A stretch of DNA of 64,000 nt, taken from Thermoprotei archaeon (GTDB taxonomy: Archaea; Thermoproteota; Thermoprotei; Thermofilales; B15-G2). Under the pieces are notes generated by a model. That model saw only the letters and a list, made by a program, of their open reading frames with translations. It was not told the DNA's origin and ran no database searches. Positions 32,899-40,552 of the stretch are shown piece by piece (position 1 is the stretch's first letter; each line of letters begins with the position of its first letter). The stretch spans positions 1 to 64,000 of the forward strand of contig QMRV01000006.1 of the NCBI GenBank assembly GCA_003649445.1, read 5' to 3'. Position numbers and translations under genes: made by a program.

Positions 32899-34056
32899 CT
32901 AATAGTAGTCTCCTAGAAGCCATATATTGCCTATATTGACATTCTCTAGGCCGGCTTTACGGGCAATAGCTAGAGCCTCCATTGCATGTCTCCTACTAGT
33001 AGGCGGAATATCATTCATTAAGTAGTCTGGATGAAAAGCTAATAGCGAAAGAGGTATCGAGGTATTCAGATCAGCTATAAAGTTAACTATTTTTTCAACT
33101 TCATAAAGATCAACGTAGCCAGGTACAAGTAAAATGCTCACTATGACCAGTGGAGGATCTTTCCTTTCCTCTATTCTTTTAGCTGCTCCCTTTAGGTTCT
33201 CGAATACTCGTTTATTATCACAGCCTGTGAGAGCCTTATATACGCTTGGAGTCCACGCCTTTACATCAAATTTTATGCATCCCCCACTTTCAAGCGATAG
33301 CTCTACGGCTTTATCGAGGAACGTAGGATTCATTAAACCGTTGGTTTCCCAGCATATTCTTAGTATGCGTTTTTCACGAGAAGCTTTCTCTAAGGCGATT
33401 TCACTAGCTCTTATTGCATGAGGCATTTGTGGTGAAGGATCCCCTCCGAAAAAACATACACATGAAACTTTTTCTCTAACTTTCTCTGCCAATTCTCTTG
33501 ATGTCATAATTGGAGACATACGAAAAGTATTTTCTCTGTAGTGCCAGTTTTGACAGAAGAGACAGTCAAGGTTGCAGGCTCCGTAAAATACAGCTAAATT
33601 GTAGTACCCTCTTTCAGCTGAGGGGCAATAAGCGTACTTTGGGTATCCTCTTCCAGTACAGCCCGGACAAATCCATTCTGCTACACAGTTAGTAGGCAGT
33701 GGGTCATAGTAGCAGTCAACTATACCTTTATCGGGCGTTCCCGCGAGTCTAACTAGTCTACCTCCCTCGTTTTTTACGAGACCGCAGAATCCGTAGCCAC
33801 CTTCTCCTATGACACATTCATTAGCACACATTGTGCATTTCAGTCCTTTAGGATCTCTTGGAGGTTCGAATGGAAGCCCGTACTTACCTCTGCTTACTTT
33901 ATGTGCCTCCATCGCTATCTTAAGTGCTTCGCTGGGATTTTCTCTAAGACAATCAACGCAAACACCAATAGTACTTGATATTACTGGAGATCTTTTGCCA
34001 CAGAGAGAGCATTCCTTTTCTTTTTTGGAAAAATACCAAGCAATTCTAAATATCAT
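32899..34056 (-). CDS. PflA-like radical SAM protein with N-terminal zinc/Fe-S motifs
   Basis: A 385-residue radical SAM protein related to pyruvate-formate-lyase activating enzyme. The cluster motif is C161-x3-C165-x2-C168 (CNLDCLFCQNW). Upstream are extra cysteine motifs: CSLC/CVDC (16-36) and CTMC, C, C (74-91), then CPGC near 130. The GGDPSPQMP segment at about 205-213 is typical of this group. Archaeal members are common and of unknown substrate. The stop codon lies directly against the D box of the sRNA candidate on the other strand. Confidence 0.82.
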   Translation of the reverse strand: MIFRIAWYFSKKEKECSLCGKRSPVISSTIGVCVDCLRENPSEALKIAMEAHKVSRGKYGLPFEPPRDPKGLKCTMCANECVIGEGGYGFCGLVKNEGGRLVRLAGTPDKGIVDCYYDPLPTNCVAEWICPGCTGRGYPKYAYCPSAERGYYNLAVFYGACNLDCLFCQNWHYRENTFRMSPIMTSRELAEKVREKVSCVCFFGGDPSPQMPHAIRASEIALEKASREKRILRICWETNGLMNPTFLDKAVELSLESGGCIKFDVKAWTPSVYKALTGCDNKRVFENLKGAAKRIEERKDPPLVIVSILLVPGYVDLYEVEKIVNFIADLNTSIPLSLLAFHPDYLMNDIPPTSRRHAMEALAIARKAGLENVNIGNIWLLGDYY

Positions 34057-34115
34057 CCCACTATTTTACTGTCGAGAAAACTGATATACTTGTCTATTTA
34101 CATGAGTAATTGATT

Positions 34116-34649
34116 ATGAGAGTAGAGTATAAGGGTACTGTAATTGAAGTCATTAAAGGAGACATTACAGAAGTAGAGGCTGATGCTATAGTCAACCCTG
34201 CTAACTCTTTAATGATCATGGGAGGCGGCGTTGCTGGCGCGATTAAGAGAAAAGGAGGCGATATTATCGAGAAAGAAGCTTTAAGAAAAGCCCCTGTTCC
34301 TGTGGGTAAAGCTGTTGCAACAACAGCTGGCAAGCTGAAAGCCAAGTATGTTATTCATGCTCCTACTATGGAAAAACCCGCTCAGCGCACTTCACTTGAA
34401 GCAGTTTCTAAGGCTGTTTTAGCTGCACTCTCAGTAGCGTCTTCGATGAAAATAAAGTCAATAGCTTTTCCAGGTATGGGTACAGGCGTAGGCAGACTAA
34501 GGGTCTACGATGCAGTGAAAACAATGGCTAAATGCATTAAAGATTACTTAAACAGTGGAGCAGACTTCGATAAAATATTTTTAGTAGCCTACACTGACAG
34601 AGATTTACACGACTTTATTAAAGCGGTAAACGATGTCTTCAGAAAATAA
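34116..34649 (+). CDS. Macro domain protein (ADP-ribose-binding)
   Basis: A 177-residue single macro domain. It has VIKGDITEVEADAIVNPAN (about 12-30), MGGGVAGAIKRKGG (about 35-48), and the PGMGTGVGRL loop near residue 126. These proteins bind ADP-ribose and related ligands and can remove ADP-ribose from proteins or nucleic acids. The ATG at 34116 fits the family start; TTG 34110 would add two residues. It overlaps the next gene by 17 bp, so both are translated together. Confidence 0.92.
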   Translation: MRVEYKGTVIEVIKGDITEVEADAIVNPANSLMIMGGGVAGAIKRKGGDIIEKEALRKAPVPVGKAVATTAGKLKAKYVIHAPTMEKPAQRTSLEAVSKAVLAALSVASSMKIKSIAFPGMGTGVGRLRVYDAVKTMAKCIKDYLNSGADFDKIFLVAYTDRDLHDFIKAVNDVFRK

Positions 34650-35196
34650 GTATAAGAAACTCTCTCGAACACCTTTCTACATTTTCTCATATCAACTACT
34701 TTCGCCTTACTCGCCTACACCGGAGTATGTTGCATATGAAATGCTTAAACTTGCTGAAGCTAAGCCTGGGGAACTTGTAGTAGACTTAGGCTGCGGAGAC
34801 GGAAACATCCTAATTGTCGCTGCCAAATATTTCGGATGCCGATGCGTAGGAGTGGAAATAAATCCCCACTTGGCAGAAATAGCTACTAGGAGAACTAAGG
34901 AAGAGGGTGTTGAAGACAGAGTCAAAATAATTGTAGGAGATTTCTTCGAGATAAACATTAGTGACGCTGATATAGTTACCCTATACCTCCTTCCTAAAAC
35001 ACTTCGTTTGCTTAAATACAAGCTAGCTAGAGAAATTAAACCAAGCGCTAGAATTGTTTTACACGATTATTCTTTTGAAGATATTGTTCCATCAAAGGTA
35101 GTCGAGTTAAAGTCGCACAGTCCTCTTCATATACACAAGATAATCCTCTATTATGCTAAAGACTTAAAGAACTCCCAAAGGTCGTCTCCTACATAA
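34633..35196 (+). CDS. aKMT-like protein lysine methyltransferase
   Basis: A 187-residue class I SAM methyltransferase. It has YSPTPEYVAYEML (about 26-38), VVDLGCGDGNI (49-59), VGVEINP, VGDFFEINISDADIVTLYLLP and a C-terminal RIVLHDYSFE block. The order and wording closely follow crenarchaeal aKMT (a DOT1-like lysine methyltransferase that modifies chromatin and many other proteins). It overlaps the macro domain gene, pairing a possible methylation writer with an ADP-ribose-related enzyme. The 3' end overlaps the convergent PUA gene by 46 bp. Confidence 0.82.
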   Translation: MSSENKYKKLSRTPFYIFSYQLLSPYSPTPEYVAYEMLKLAEAKPGELVVDLGCGDGNILIVAAKYFGCRCVGVEINPHLAEIATRRTKEEGVEDRVKIIVGDFFEINISDADIVTLYLLPKTLRLLKYKLAREIKPSARIVLHDYSFEDIVPSKVVELKSHSPLHIHKIILYYAKDLKNSQRSSPT

Positions 35197-35654
35197 TGTA
35201 GATTTTCTAGCACTTTTCCTTTTTTCATCTGTCTTATTTCGCTGCTAGAGTACCACGCTCTACAGACAGCAAGAGGCTTACCGTGTCTTTCGTCGACAAC
35301 CACCACTATGTCTCCTTTCTCGAAATCACCTTTAATTTGAGTTATTCCTGGAGCCATTACGTCGGCGCCATTAGCTATATGAGGTACAGCACCCATGTCT
35401 ACAACTACCTTCGGCAAGAGGTCTTGGTATTTCTCCTTGAGCAATATTTTCAGCGCAGGTATTGTAATATCTTCTTCCAGAATTATTAGACAAGGAGTCT
35501 TGTCGGCAATTATCACCGTCCCTTCATCAGTTTCAGCTTTCTCTACTATTTCAGCTTCCTTAATTAATTCAGAGAGTTCCGGGTATTTTTCCGCTATCTC
35601 TTTTATTAAAGCCTTCTTGTCTTTTTTGCTGAGTAGATGCCTTTTAGCTTTCAC
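35151..35654 (-). CDS. PUA-domain RNA-binding protein (MCT-1-like, COG2016)
   Basis: A 167-residue protein with an N-terminal pre-PUA domain (residues 1-75) and a C-terminal PUA domain (VVVDMGAVPHIANGADVMAPGI, then GDIVVVVDERHGKPLAVCRA). The combination matches archaeal MCT-1-like proteins, whose eukaryotic homologues act with DENR in ribosome recycling and re-initiation. It converges on the aKMT-like gene with an unusually long 46-bp coding overlap. Confidence 0.85.
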   Translation of the reverse strand: MKAKRHLLSKKDKKALIKEIAEKYPELSELIKEAEIVEKAETDEGTVIIADKTPCLIILEEDITIPALKILLKEKYQDLLPKVVVDMGAVPHIANGADVMAPGITQIKGDFEKGDIVVVVDERHGKPLAVCRAWYSSSEIRQMKKGKVLENLHYVGDDLWEFFKSLA

Positions 35655-35748
35655 GAGTCTACTTTATTTAACTACCTTAATAAAAATTACATTAGAGTAT
35701 CGAATTTAAGCTTAAATAAAAAAAGACCACTATTCATTAAGGGAGACC

Positions 35749-36429
35749 GTGGTCAAAGTAAAATGCAAACTTGTTAAATGGGAGGAAGTCGTAGAGTGGT
35801 GTAGAGAACTAGCAGCGAAAATAAGAGAGTCCGAATGGATTCCTGATACTGTTGTAGCTATTGCGAGAGGAGGATTTGTTCCAGCAAGACTTCTCTGCGA
35901 CTTCCTCGACATTCACGAACTCTTAAGCGTACAGGTAGTCCACTGGGGAAAAGCCGCTGAAATAACTGCTAGGGCTCATGTCAAATATCCACTTAAAGTC
36001 GATCTTTCAGGAAAGAAAGTTCTACTTGTAGACGATATTGCTGATACAGGAGACTCCATTATAGTGGCAAAAGAGCACTTAACTTCAGAATGCAAACCAA
36101 AGGAAATTAAAGTAGCTACAATGCAGTGGATAAGTCCTGTGTGTAAAATAAAGCCGGACTATTATGTAGAAGATGTCAAAGACTGGACATGGTACCAGTA
36201 TCCGTGGACAAGACTAGAAGACACTACCCAATTCATAGAGAAAATGCTTGGCGAAGAAGGTAAAACGAAGAAAACATGGAAGTTTAGCGAAATAGTAGAG
36301 AAGTTTAAAGAATGGTACGGAATAGACGTCGGCGAAGAATACTATAAGCTGGCTCTAGACTTACTCATAGCGAACGGTAAACTTAAGAAGGTAGAGAAAG
36401 AAGAAGAACTGGTCTACGAAGTACAGTGA
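35749..36429 (+). CDS. Purine phosphoribosyltransferase-like protein (COG2236)
   Basis: A 226-residue phosphoribosyltransferase. The PRPP-binding motif VLLVDDIADTGDS is at about residues 89-101, and DTVVAIARGGFVPARLL at about 33-49 is the beginning of the fold. This resembles hypoxanthine/xanthine phosphoribosyltransferase-like COG2236. The C-terminal 60 residues form an added helical region. The start is GTG 35749. The stop codon tga at 36427-36429 lies within the C box of a downstream sRNA. Confidence 0.85.
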   Translation: MVKVKCKLVKWEEVVEWCRELAAKIRESEWIPDTVVAIARGGFVPARLLCDFLDIHELLSVQVVHWGKAAEITARAHVKYPLKVDLSGKKVLLVDDIADTGDSIIVAKEHLTSECKPKEIKVATMQWISPVCKIKPDYYVEDVKDWTWYQYPWTRLEDTTQFIEKMLGEEGKTKKTWKFSEIVEKFKEWYGIDVGEEYYKLALDLLIANGKLKKVEKEEELVYEVQ

Positions 36430-36473
36430 TGAAGAACCGGGAACAGACATATGAAGACGCCACCCATAGCTGA
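36426..36473 (+). ncRNA. C/D box sRNA candidate 1 of a tandem pair
   Basis: Full C/D layout in 48 nt: C box gtgatga (36426-36432), 11-nt guide, D' box caga (36444-36447), C' box atgaaga (36451-36457), 12-nt guide cgccacccatag (36458-36469), and D box ctga (36470-36473). The C box overlaps the stop codon of the phosphoribosyltransferase gene, so the RNA is probably processed from that transcript. Confidence 0.65.
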
Positions 36474-36476
36474 AAT

Positions 36477-36534
36477 GGCGATGACGAAGCAGGGAAAGCC
36501 TAGTTGGTGACGAAGGACGTGGAGCGGCTGAGCC
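36477..36534 (+). ncRNA. C/D box sRNA candidate 2 of a tandem pair
   Basis: C box atgacga (36481-36487), 12-nt guide, D'-like ctag (36500-36503), C' box gtgacga (36507-36513), 14-nt guide (36514-36527) and D box ctga (36528-36531). C and C' share the same t-to-c variant. A terminal ggc/gcc stem (36477-36479 with 36532-36534) closes it. It lies four bases after the first sRNA candidate and is much richer in G and C than the neighbourhood. Confidence 0.6.
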
Positions 36535-36574
36535 CCTAATTACTCTTATAAGTTTTCTTTTACCTTAACTATAT

Positions 36575-37153
36575 GTGCCTATAGAAGAGAAGGTAGTATA
36601 TTTTGAAAAATTTGCTGAAGAAGAAAACACAGAGATTACACTCAAGATAGCTAAAGAATATGCAGAAAAATATAATATAAAAAACATAGTTGTCGCCTCA
36701 ACTAGAGGCAAAGTAGCAGAAAAAGCTCTTAATTACTTTGACCCCTCTAAATACAACTTAGTCATAGTAACTCATACAAGCTGGTTCAGAGAAAATATCC
36801 GCCAAGAATTTGATGAAAAAATTGCCGAGAAACTCCGAGAAAAAGGAGCACATATAGTTACGGCAGCACATGCTCTAGGTGGAGTGTCAAGAGCCATCGA
36901 GAAAAAATATGGAGGCCTAACCTTAGTGGGCCTCATAGCTAACGTGCTTAGAAGGTTCTGCGAAGGAATGAAAGTTGCCGTAGAAATTACTCTAATGGCT
37001 ACTGATGCAGGATATTTTGCGCCCGGAGAAGATGTCGTAGCTATAGCTGGTACAGGTAGAGGAGCAGACACAGCAGTAATATTAACAGCAGCTCCTTCAA
37101 GAAACTTCTTCGATGTCAAGATAAAGAAAATATTAGCTAAACCTATCTTCTAA
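36575..37153 (+). CDS. Pyruvate kinase C-terminal-like domain protein (COG1751)
   Basis: A 192-residue stand-alone protein related to the C-terminal domain of pyruvate kinase (COG1751). It has NIVVASTRGKVAEKAL (about 36-51), THTSWFRENIRQEF near 67, and GTGRGADTAVIL near 162. There is no kinase catalytic domain in it. Function is unknown; an allosteric ligand-binding role is possible. GTG 36575 is the start; the gene lies 40 bp after the tandem sRNAs. Confidence 0.8.
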   Translation: MPIEEKVVYFEKFAEEENTEITLKIAKEYAEKYNIKNIVVASTRGKVAEKALNYFDPSKYNLVIVTHTSWFRENIRQEFDEKIAEKLREKGAHIVTAAHALGGVSRAIEKKYGGLTLVGLIANVLRRFCEGMKVAVEITLMATDAGYFAPGEDVVAIAGTGRGADTAVILTAAPSRNFFDVKIKKILAKPIF

Positions 37154-37553
37154 CCGTAGCATATCCAGTAAACTTTACTTAGATTTTTTACTATTTACTC
37201 TAGGGATGATGAGTACTCCCGGAAGTGATTAATGAACTAAACTTACCCGGCTGACGTTCTATTATCATTAGTAAACTTCAGTAAAGTCTCCATTAGAAAG
37301 CCCGGTTTAGTTTATTCCTTCCACCGCCACCATCAGATACTTCCATTATTTTTTAATAAATTAATTTCATTAAATAATTTATTGGTAAATGTCACACTTC
37401 AGAAAAGTCTACCATTGTTTACCGATGATTTTACTGATTTAAATCAATGTAGATTTCATAAAAATGGGCAAGCCTCTCATCAGAATTTTTCTCATGTAAC
37501 TTTTAAAGAAAAACTCATTATAATCTTTCCTAAAAGTATGAATTAAGTGAAGT
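37154..37553. other. 400-bp AT-rich intergenic region with repeats and an sRNA candidate
   Basis: The longest gene-free gap. It contains a C/D sRNA candidate (37206-37254), an imperfect 22-nt repeat (acttcagtaaagtctccatt near 37275-37294 and acttcagaaaagtctaccat at 37396-37415), a possible long stem pairing gaactaaac with gtttagttt around 37234-37322, and an AT-rich palindrome (taataaattaattt / aaataattta, 37354-37382). I see no protein-coding frame in it. Confidence 0.6.
37206..37254 (+). ncRNA. C/D box sRNA candidate
   Basis: C box atgatga (37206-37212), 12-nt guide (37213-37224), D'-like gtga (37225-37228), C'-like aatgaac (37231-37237), guide aaacttacccgg (37239-37250) and D box ctga (37251-37254). 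Both guides have about 12 nt, as in archaeal C/D RNAs. D' has the same gtga variant as the candidate at 47626. Confidence 0.55.
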
Positions 37554-39266
37554 ATGATAGCTGTAATACTGGACGGGTATACTGACGAACCTGCAGGTCT
37601 CGGAGTACCTCCCTATTTAGATGTTTACCCGAGGTATGTTGCTGGAGCAATACGGAGTCTATGTCCAGATGCTACAATAAAGTACTTTACTGTAGATCAA
37701 GCTCGAAGCAATTTTGAGCATTTTCAGAAAATTTGCTCAAAAGCCTATTTACTTATTGTTATAGCCGGAGTATGTGTACCCGGAAAGTATTTGGGAGGCG
37801 ATCCGATTAAGCTCGACGAATTAATTAAGTGGAGTTCTCTACTGCCAGCTAAAATAAAGATACTAGGAGGCCCTGTAGCGAAATTTGGATATGGGGGAGA
37901 AGGCGGTAAAATAGCTATTGATCCCAAGTTCTTTGAAAACTACTATGATATAGTAGTTAAGGGAGATGTGGAAATCGTTGTAAGAGACTTAATTCTCGAG
38001 AAATTCTCATTAGAGAAAGTGGACTCTCATGCCATAAGAACTAGTTATGACGAGATTAGGGAGTTCGCTATTAAGGGCGCGCTTATTGCAAAGCAGCATC
38101 CCTGCTTTGGTAAGAACCTTATCTGCGAAATAGAGACTTATAGAGGATGCCCTCGTTTTGTTGTAGGCGGATGCTCTTTTTGCACTACAGTTAGATACGG
38201 TAAAGTTACTTACAGGAGCGCAGAAGACATAGTTTTAGAGGTAAAGGCTCTGCATAATGTAGGAGTGAGACACTTTAGGCTAGGTAGGCAGGCAGACTTT
38301 TATACATATATGGCTAAAGATACCGGTAAAAGCGAGTTTCCCGAACCGTCGCCTGAAGCAATAGAAAGATTACTTAGAGGAATTAGGATAAATGCTCCCA
38401 AGTTAGAGACTCTACACATAGATAACGTTAATCCAGGTACTATTTACCACCATAGGGAAAAATCTATTGAAGTGACAAAAATACTCATGAAATATCATAC
38501 TCCAGGCGATGTTGCTGCTTTTGGAATAGAGAGCGCTGACCCCAGAGTAGTGAAGCTCAATAATCTCAAGGTTATGCCCGGTGAAGCATTTGAAGCTATA
38601 AAAATAATTAATGAAGTAGGAAGGGTAAGAGGATGGAATGGCTTGCCTGAAATACTGCCTGGAGTAAACTTTGTTTGTGGTCTTATAGGAGAAACTAAGG
38701 AAACTTACTACTTGAACCTAGAGTTCTTGAGAAAAGTTTTGAGAGAAGGTCTTCTACTAAGAAGAATTAACATTAGACAAGTCTTAGCTTTTCCAGGTAC
38801 TCCTATGTGGGAGATAGGTGATAGAATTATTAGAAAACACAAGAAGTACTTTAAATGGTTTAAAGAGAAAGTAAGGAGAGAGATCGATCAGCCTATGTTG
38901 ACAAGGCTTGTGCCCTTAGGCACAGTATTGAAGAAAGCTTTTACTGAAAAACATTACGGTAAAGCTACTTACGCTAGGCAGCCGGGAAGCTATCCTCTTT
39001 TACTTTATTGCCCAGAAAGACTACCTCTCTATAGATACTACGATTTCGCCGTAGTGGGTTACGGATATCGCTCAGTAACGGTTGTACCATATCCTCTTGA
39101 TGTAAATAAGGCTCCTACGAGTTTACTAGAGCTTGTACCAGGCATCGGTAAAAGGAAGGCAGCTGAGATAAAGCTTAAGAGGCCATTTAGGTCTCTTGAA
39201 GAAGTAGAAAAATTGCTTGAATCAAAAGAGGCACTAAAATATTTGAGTGTAGGCAAGAGACCATGA
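37554..39266 (+). CDS. Radical SAM protein COG1031 with C-terminal helix-hairpin-helix
   Basis: A 570-residue protein. The N-terminal 150 residues look like a Rossmann/B12-binding-like domain (TDEPAGLGVPPY, KIKILGGPVAKFG). The cluster motif is C199-x7-C207-x2-C210 (CPRFVVGGCSFC), wider than the usual Cx3Cx2C, as in COG1031. IESADPRV and FVCGLIGETKETY follow, and residues 520-560 carry a helix-hairpin-helix (ELVPGIGKRKAAEI). The substrate is unknown; the HhH points to a nucleic acid. The ATG of the Trm5-like gene overlaps its stop, suggesting a tRNA connection. Confidence 0.85.
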   Translation: MIAVILDGYTDEPAGLGVPPYLDVYPRYVAGAIRSLCPDATIKYFTVDQARSNFEHFQKICSKAYLLIVIAGVCVPGKYLGGDPIKLDELIKWSSLLPAKIKILGGPVAKFGYGGEGGKIAIDPKFFENYYDIVVKGDVEIVVRDLILEKFSLEKVDSHAIRTSYDEIREFAIKGALIAKQHPCFGKNLICEIETYRGCPRFVVGGCSFCTTVRYGKVTYRSAEDIVLEVKALHNVGVRHFRLGRQADFYTYMAKDTGKSEFPEPSPEAIERLLRGIRINAPKLETLHIDNVNPGTIYHHREKSIEVTKILMKYHTPGDVAAFGIESADPRVVKLNNLKVMPGEAFEAIKIINEVGRVRGWNGLPEILPGVNFVCGLIGETKETYYLNLEFLRKVLREGLLLRRINIRQVLAFPGTPMWEIGDRIIRKHKKYFKWFKEKVRREIDQPMLTRLVPLGTVLKKAFTEKHYGKATYARQPGSYPLLLYCPERLPLYRYYDFAVVGYGYRSVTVVPYPLDVNKAPTSLLELVPGIGKRKAAEIKLKRPFRSLEEVEKLLESKEALKYLSVGKRP

Positions 39267-40114
39267 GATTAAAAGATTACTTTAAAGGAAAAATCGACGA
39301 AGATTTACTGAAATATATTCCGTCAAGCTACGATATTATCGGTTCTAGACAGAAGGCAGTAGCCATTGTTGAAATACCTCCAGAAATAGAGCACTTGAAA
39401 TACGAAATCGCTGATGCTATAGTAAAAATAAATAAGCACATCAGGACCGTTCTTCGGAAAAAATCTGGCCGAAAAGGTATTTACCGTACTAGAGAATACG
39501 AGCTTCTTTTGGGAGACCCTAATACAGAAGTCTACCATAAGGAATATGGGTACATAATTAAAGTAGATCCTACTAAAGCGTACTTTTCTCCAAGAGAAAG
39601 TACCGAGCGCATGAGAATTGCTTCCCAAGTTTCTCCAGGCGAAGTAGTTATGTATATGTTTGCTGGAGTAGGGCCCTTTGGTATAGCTATTGCCAAGAAG
39701 CAGCCTTTGGTAAAGAGAATTATTGCTATTGAAATAAATCCCGACGCATTTAAGTATTTAGTTGAAAACATCAAGATAAATAAATTAGAAAAGGTTATGG
39801 AAGCTTACTTAGGAGATGTTAGAGAACTTTGCCCAAGATGGTATGGCTCGTGTGACAGAGTATTAATGCCTTTACCTAAAGGTGCTCACACATTTTTAGA
39901 TGTGGCACTTCAGTGCCTTAAAGACTCAGGAGGTATTATTCACTTTTACCACTGGTCCCATGAGAATAGTCTCTATTCTGATGCAGAGAAAATTATTGAC
40001 GAGTGGTGTAGAAAAATGGGTTACGATTATAAAATTCTATCTAGACGAATTGTTTTGCCATACGCTCCCAGAATCTACAAAATATGTATAGACTTTTTTG
40101 CTAAAAGAAATTAA
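39263..40114 (+). CDS. Trm5-like tRNA (guanine-37-N1) methyltransferase
   Basis: Methylates G37 of tRNA, which protects the reading frame and begins wyosine synthesis. The 283-residue protein has the Trm5 features SRQKAVAIVEIP (about 28-39), YRTREYELLLGD, YFSPRESTERMRIA, the SAM motif YMFAGVGPFGI (about 128-138), VMPLPKGAH (the NPP-type motif) and a C-terminal VLPYAPRIYKICIDF. It overlaps the COG1031 gene by 4 bp. Confidence 0.88.
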   Translation: MRLKDYFKGKIDEDLLKYIPSSYDIIGSRQKAVAIVEIPPEIEHLKYEIADAIVKINKHIRTVLRKKSGRKGIYRTREYELLLGDPNTEVYHKEYGYIIKVDPTKAYFSPRESTERMRIASQVSPGEVVMYMFAGVGPFGIAIAKKQPLVKRIIAIEINPDAFKYLVENIKINKLEKVMEAYLGDVRELCPRWYGSCDRVLMPLPKGAHTFLDVALQCLKDSGGIIHFYHWSHENSLYSDAEKIIDEWCRKMGYDYKILSRRIVLPYAPRIYKICIDFFAKRN

Positions 40115-40147
40115 TGCTTATATTTTTCGGTAAAAAATATCAAGTAG

Positions 40148-40552
40148 ATGTCGAAAATAGTTTTTAACCCAGATAAATGCTCAGGATGTCATATATGCGA
40201 AGAAGCATGCTCTTACAGCCACTTCAATGTAATTAACATATCTAAGAGCCGCATTAAGATATCTACAAAGTTTTCGTCAAAAGGAGTAGTTCACGAAGCT
40301 AGAGTATGTCTTCAGTGTGATAATGCTCCCTGCACTAAAGTTTGCCCTACAGGCGCCTTGAGTAAAAGTGAGAAAGGATACATAGTCTTTAACGAAGAAA
40401 AGTGCACAGGATGCTTCCTTTGCGCAAAAGCATGTCCTTACGGATTAATTTTTACGCATCCTGAGCTCAAGATTCCTCTTGTCTGCGATATGTGTGGCGG
40501 AGACCCTGTATGCGTTAAATGGTGTCCTATGGGAGCTCTTGAGGTGAAATAA
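40148..40552 (+). CDS. 4Fe-4S ferredoxin-type subunit paired with aldehyde oxidoreductase
   Basis: A 134-residue HycB/DmsB-like electron carrier with cysteines for four [4Fe-4S] clusters: CSGCHICEEAC, CLQCDNAPCTKVC, CTGCFLCAKAC and CDMCGGDPVCVKWC. The stop codon shares bases with the ATG of the downstream aldehyde oxidoreductase (40552), so the two are coupled, and it probably passes electrons between that enzyme and ferredoxin or another partner. Confidence 0.92.
   Translation: MSKIVFNPDKCSGCHICEEACSYSHFNVINISKSRIKISTKFSSKGVVHEARVCLQCDNAPCTKVCPTGALSKSEKGYIVFNEEKCTGCFLCAKACPYGLIFTHPELKIPLVCDMCGGDPVCVKWCPMGALEVK

Noticed and set aside
36426..36534. Leader or riboswitch of the COG1751 gene
   Set aside because: The C, D', C' and D boxes at proper spacing fit tandem C/D RNAs better, and the segment ends 40 bp before the gene.
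37154..37553. Replication origin
   Set aside because: The AT-rich palindrome and repeats are suggestive, but no convincing origin recognition box and no Orc1/Cdc6 gene is nearby, so I only report the region as repeat-rich.
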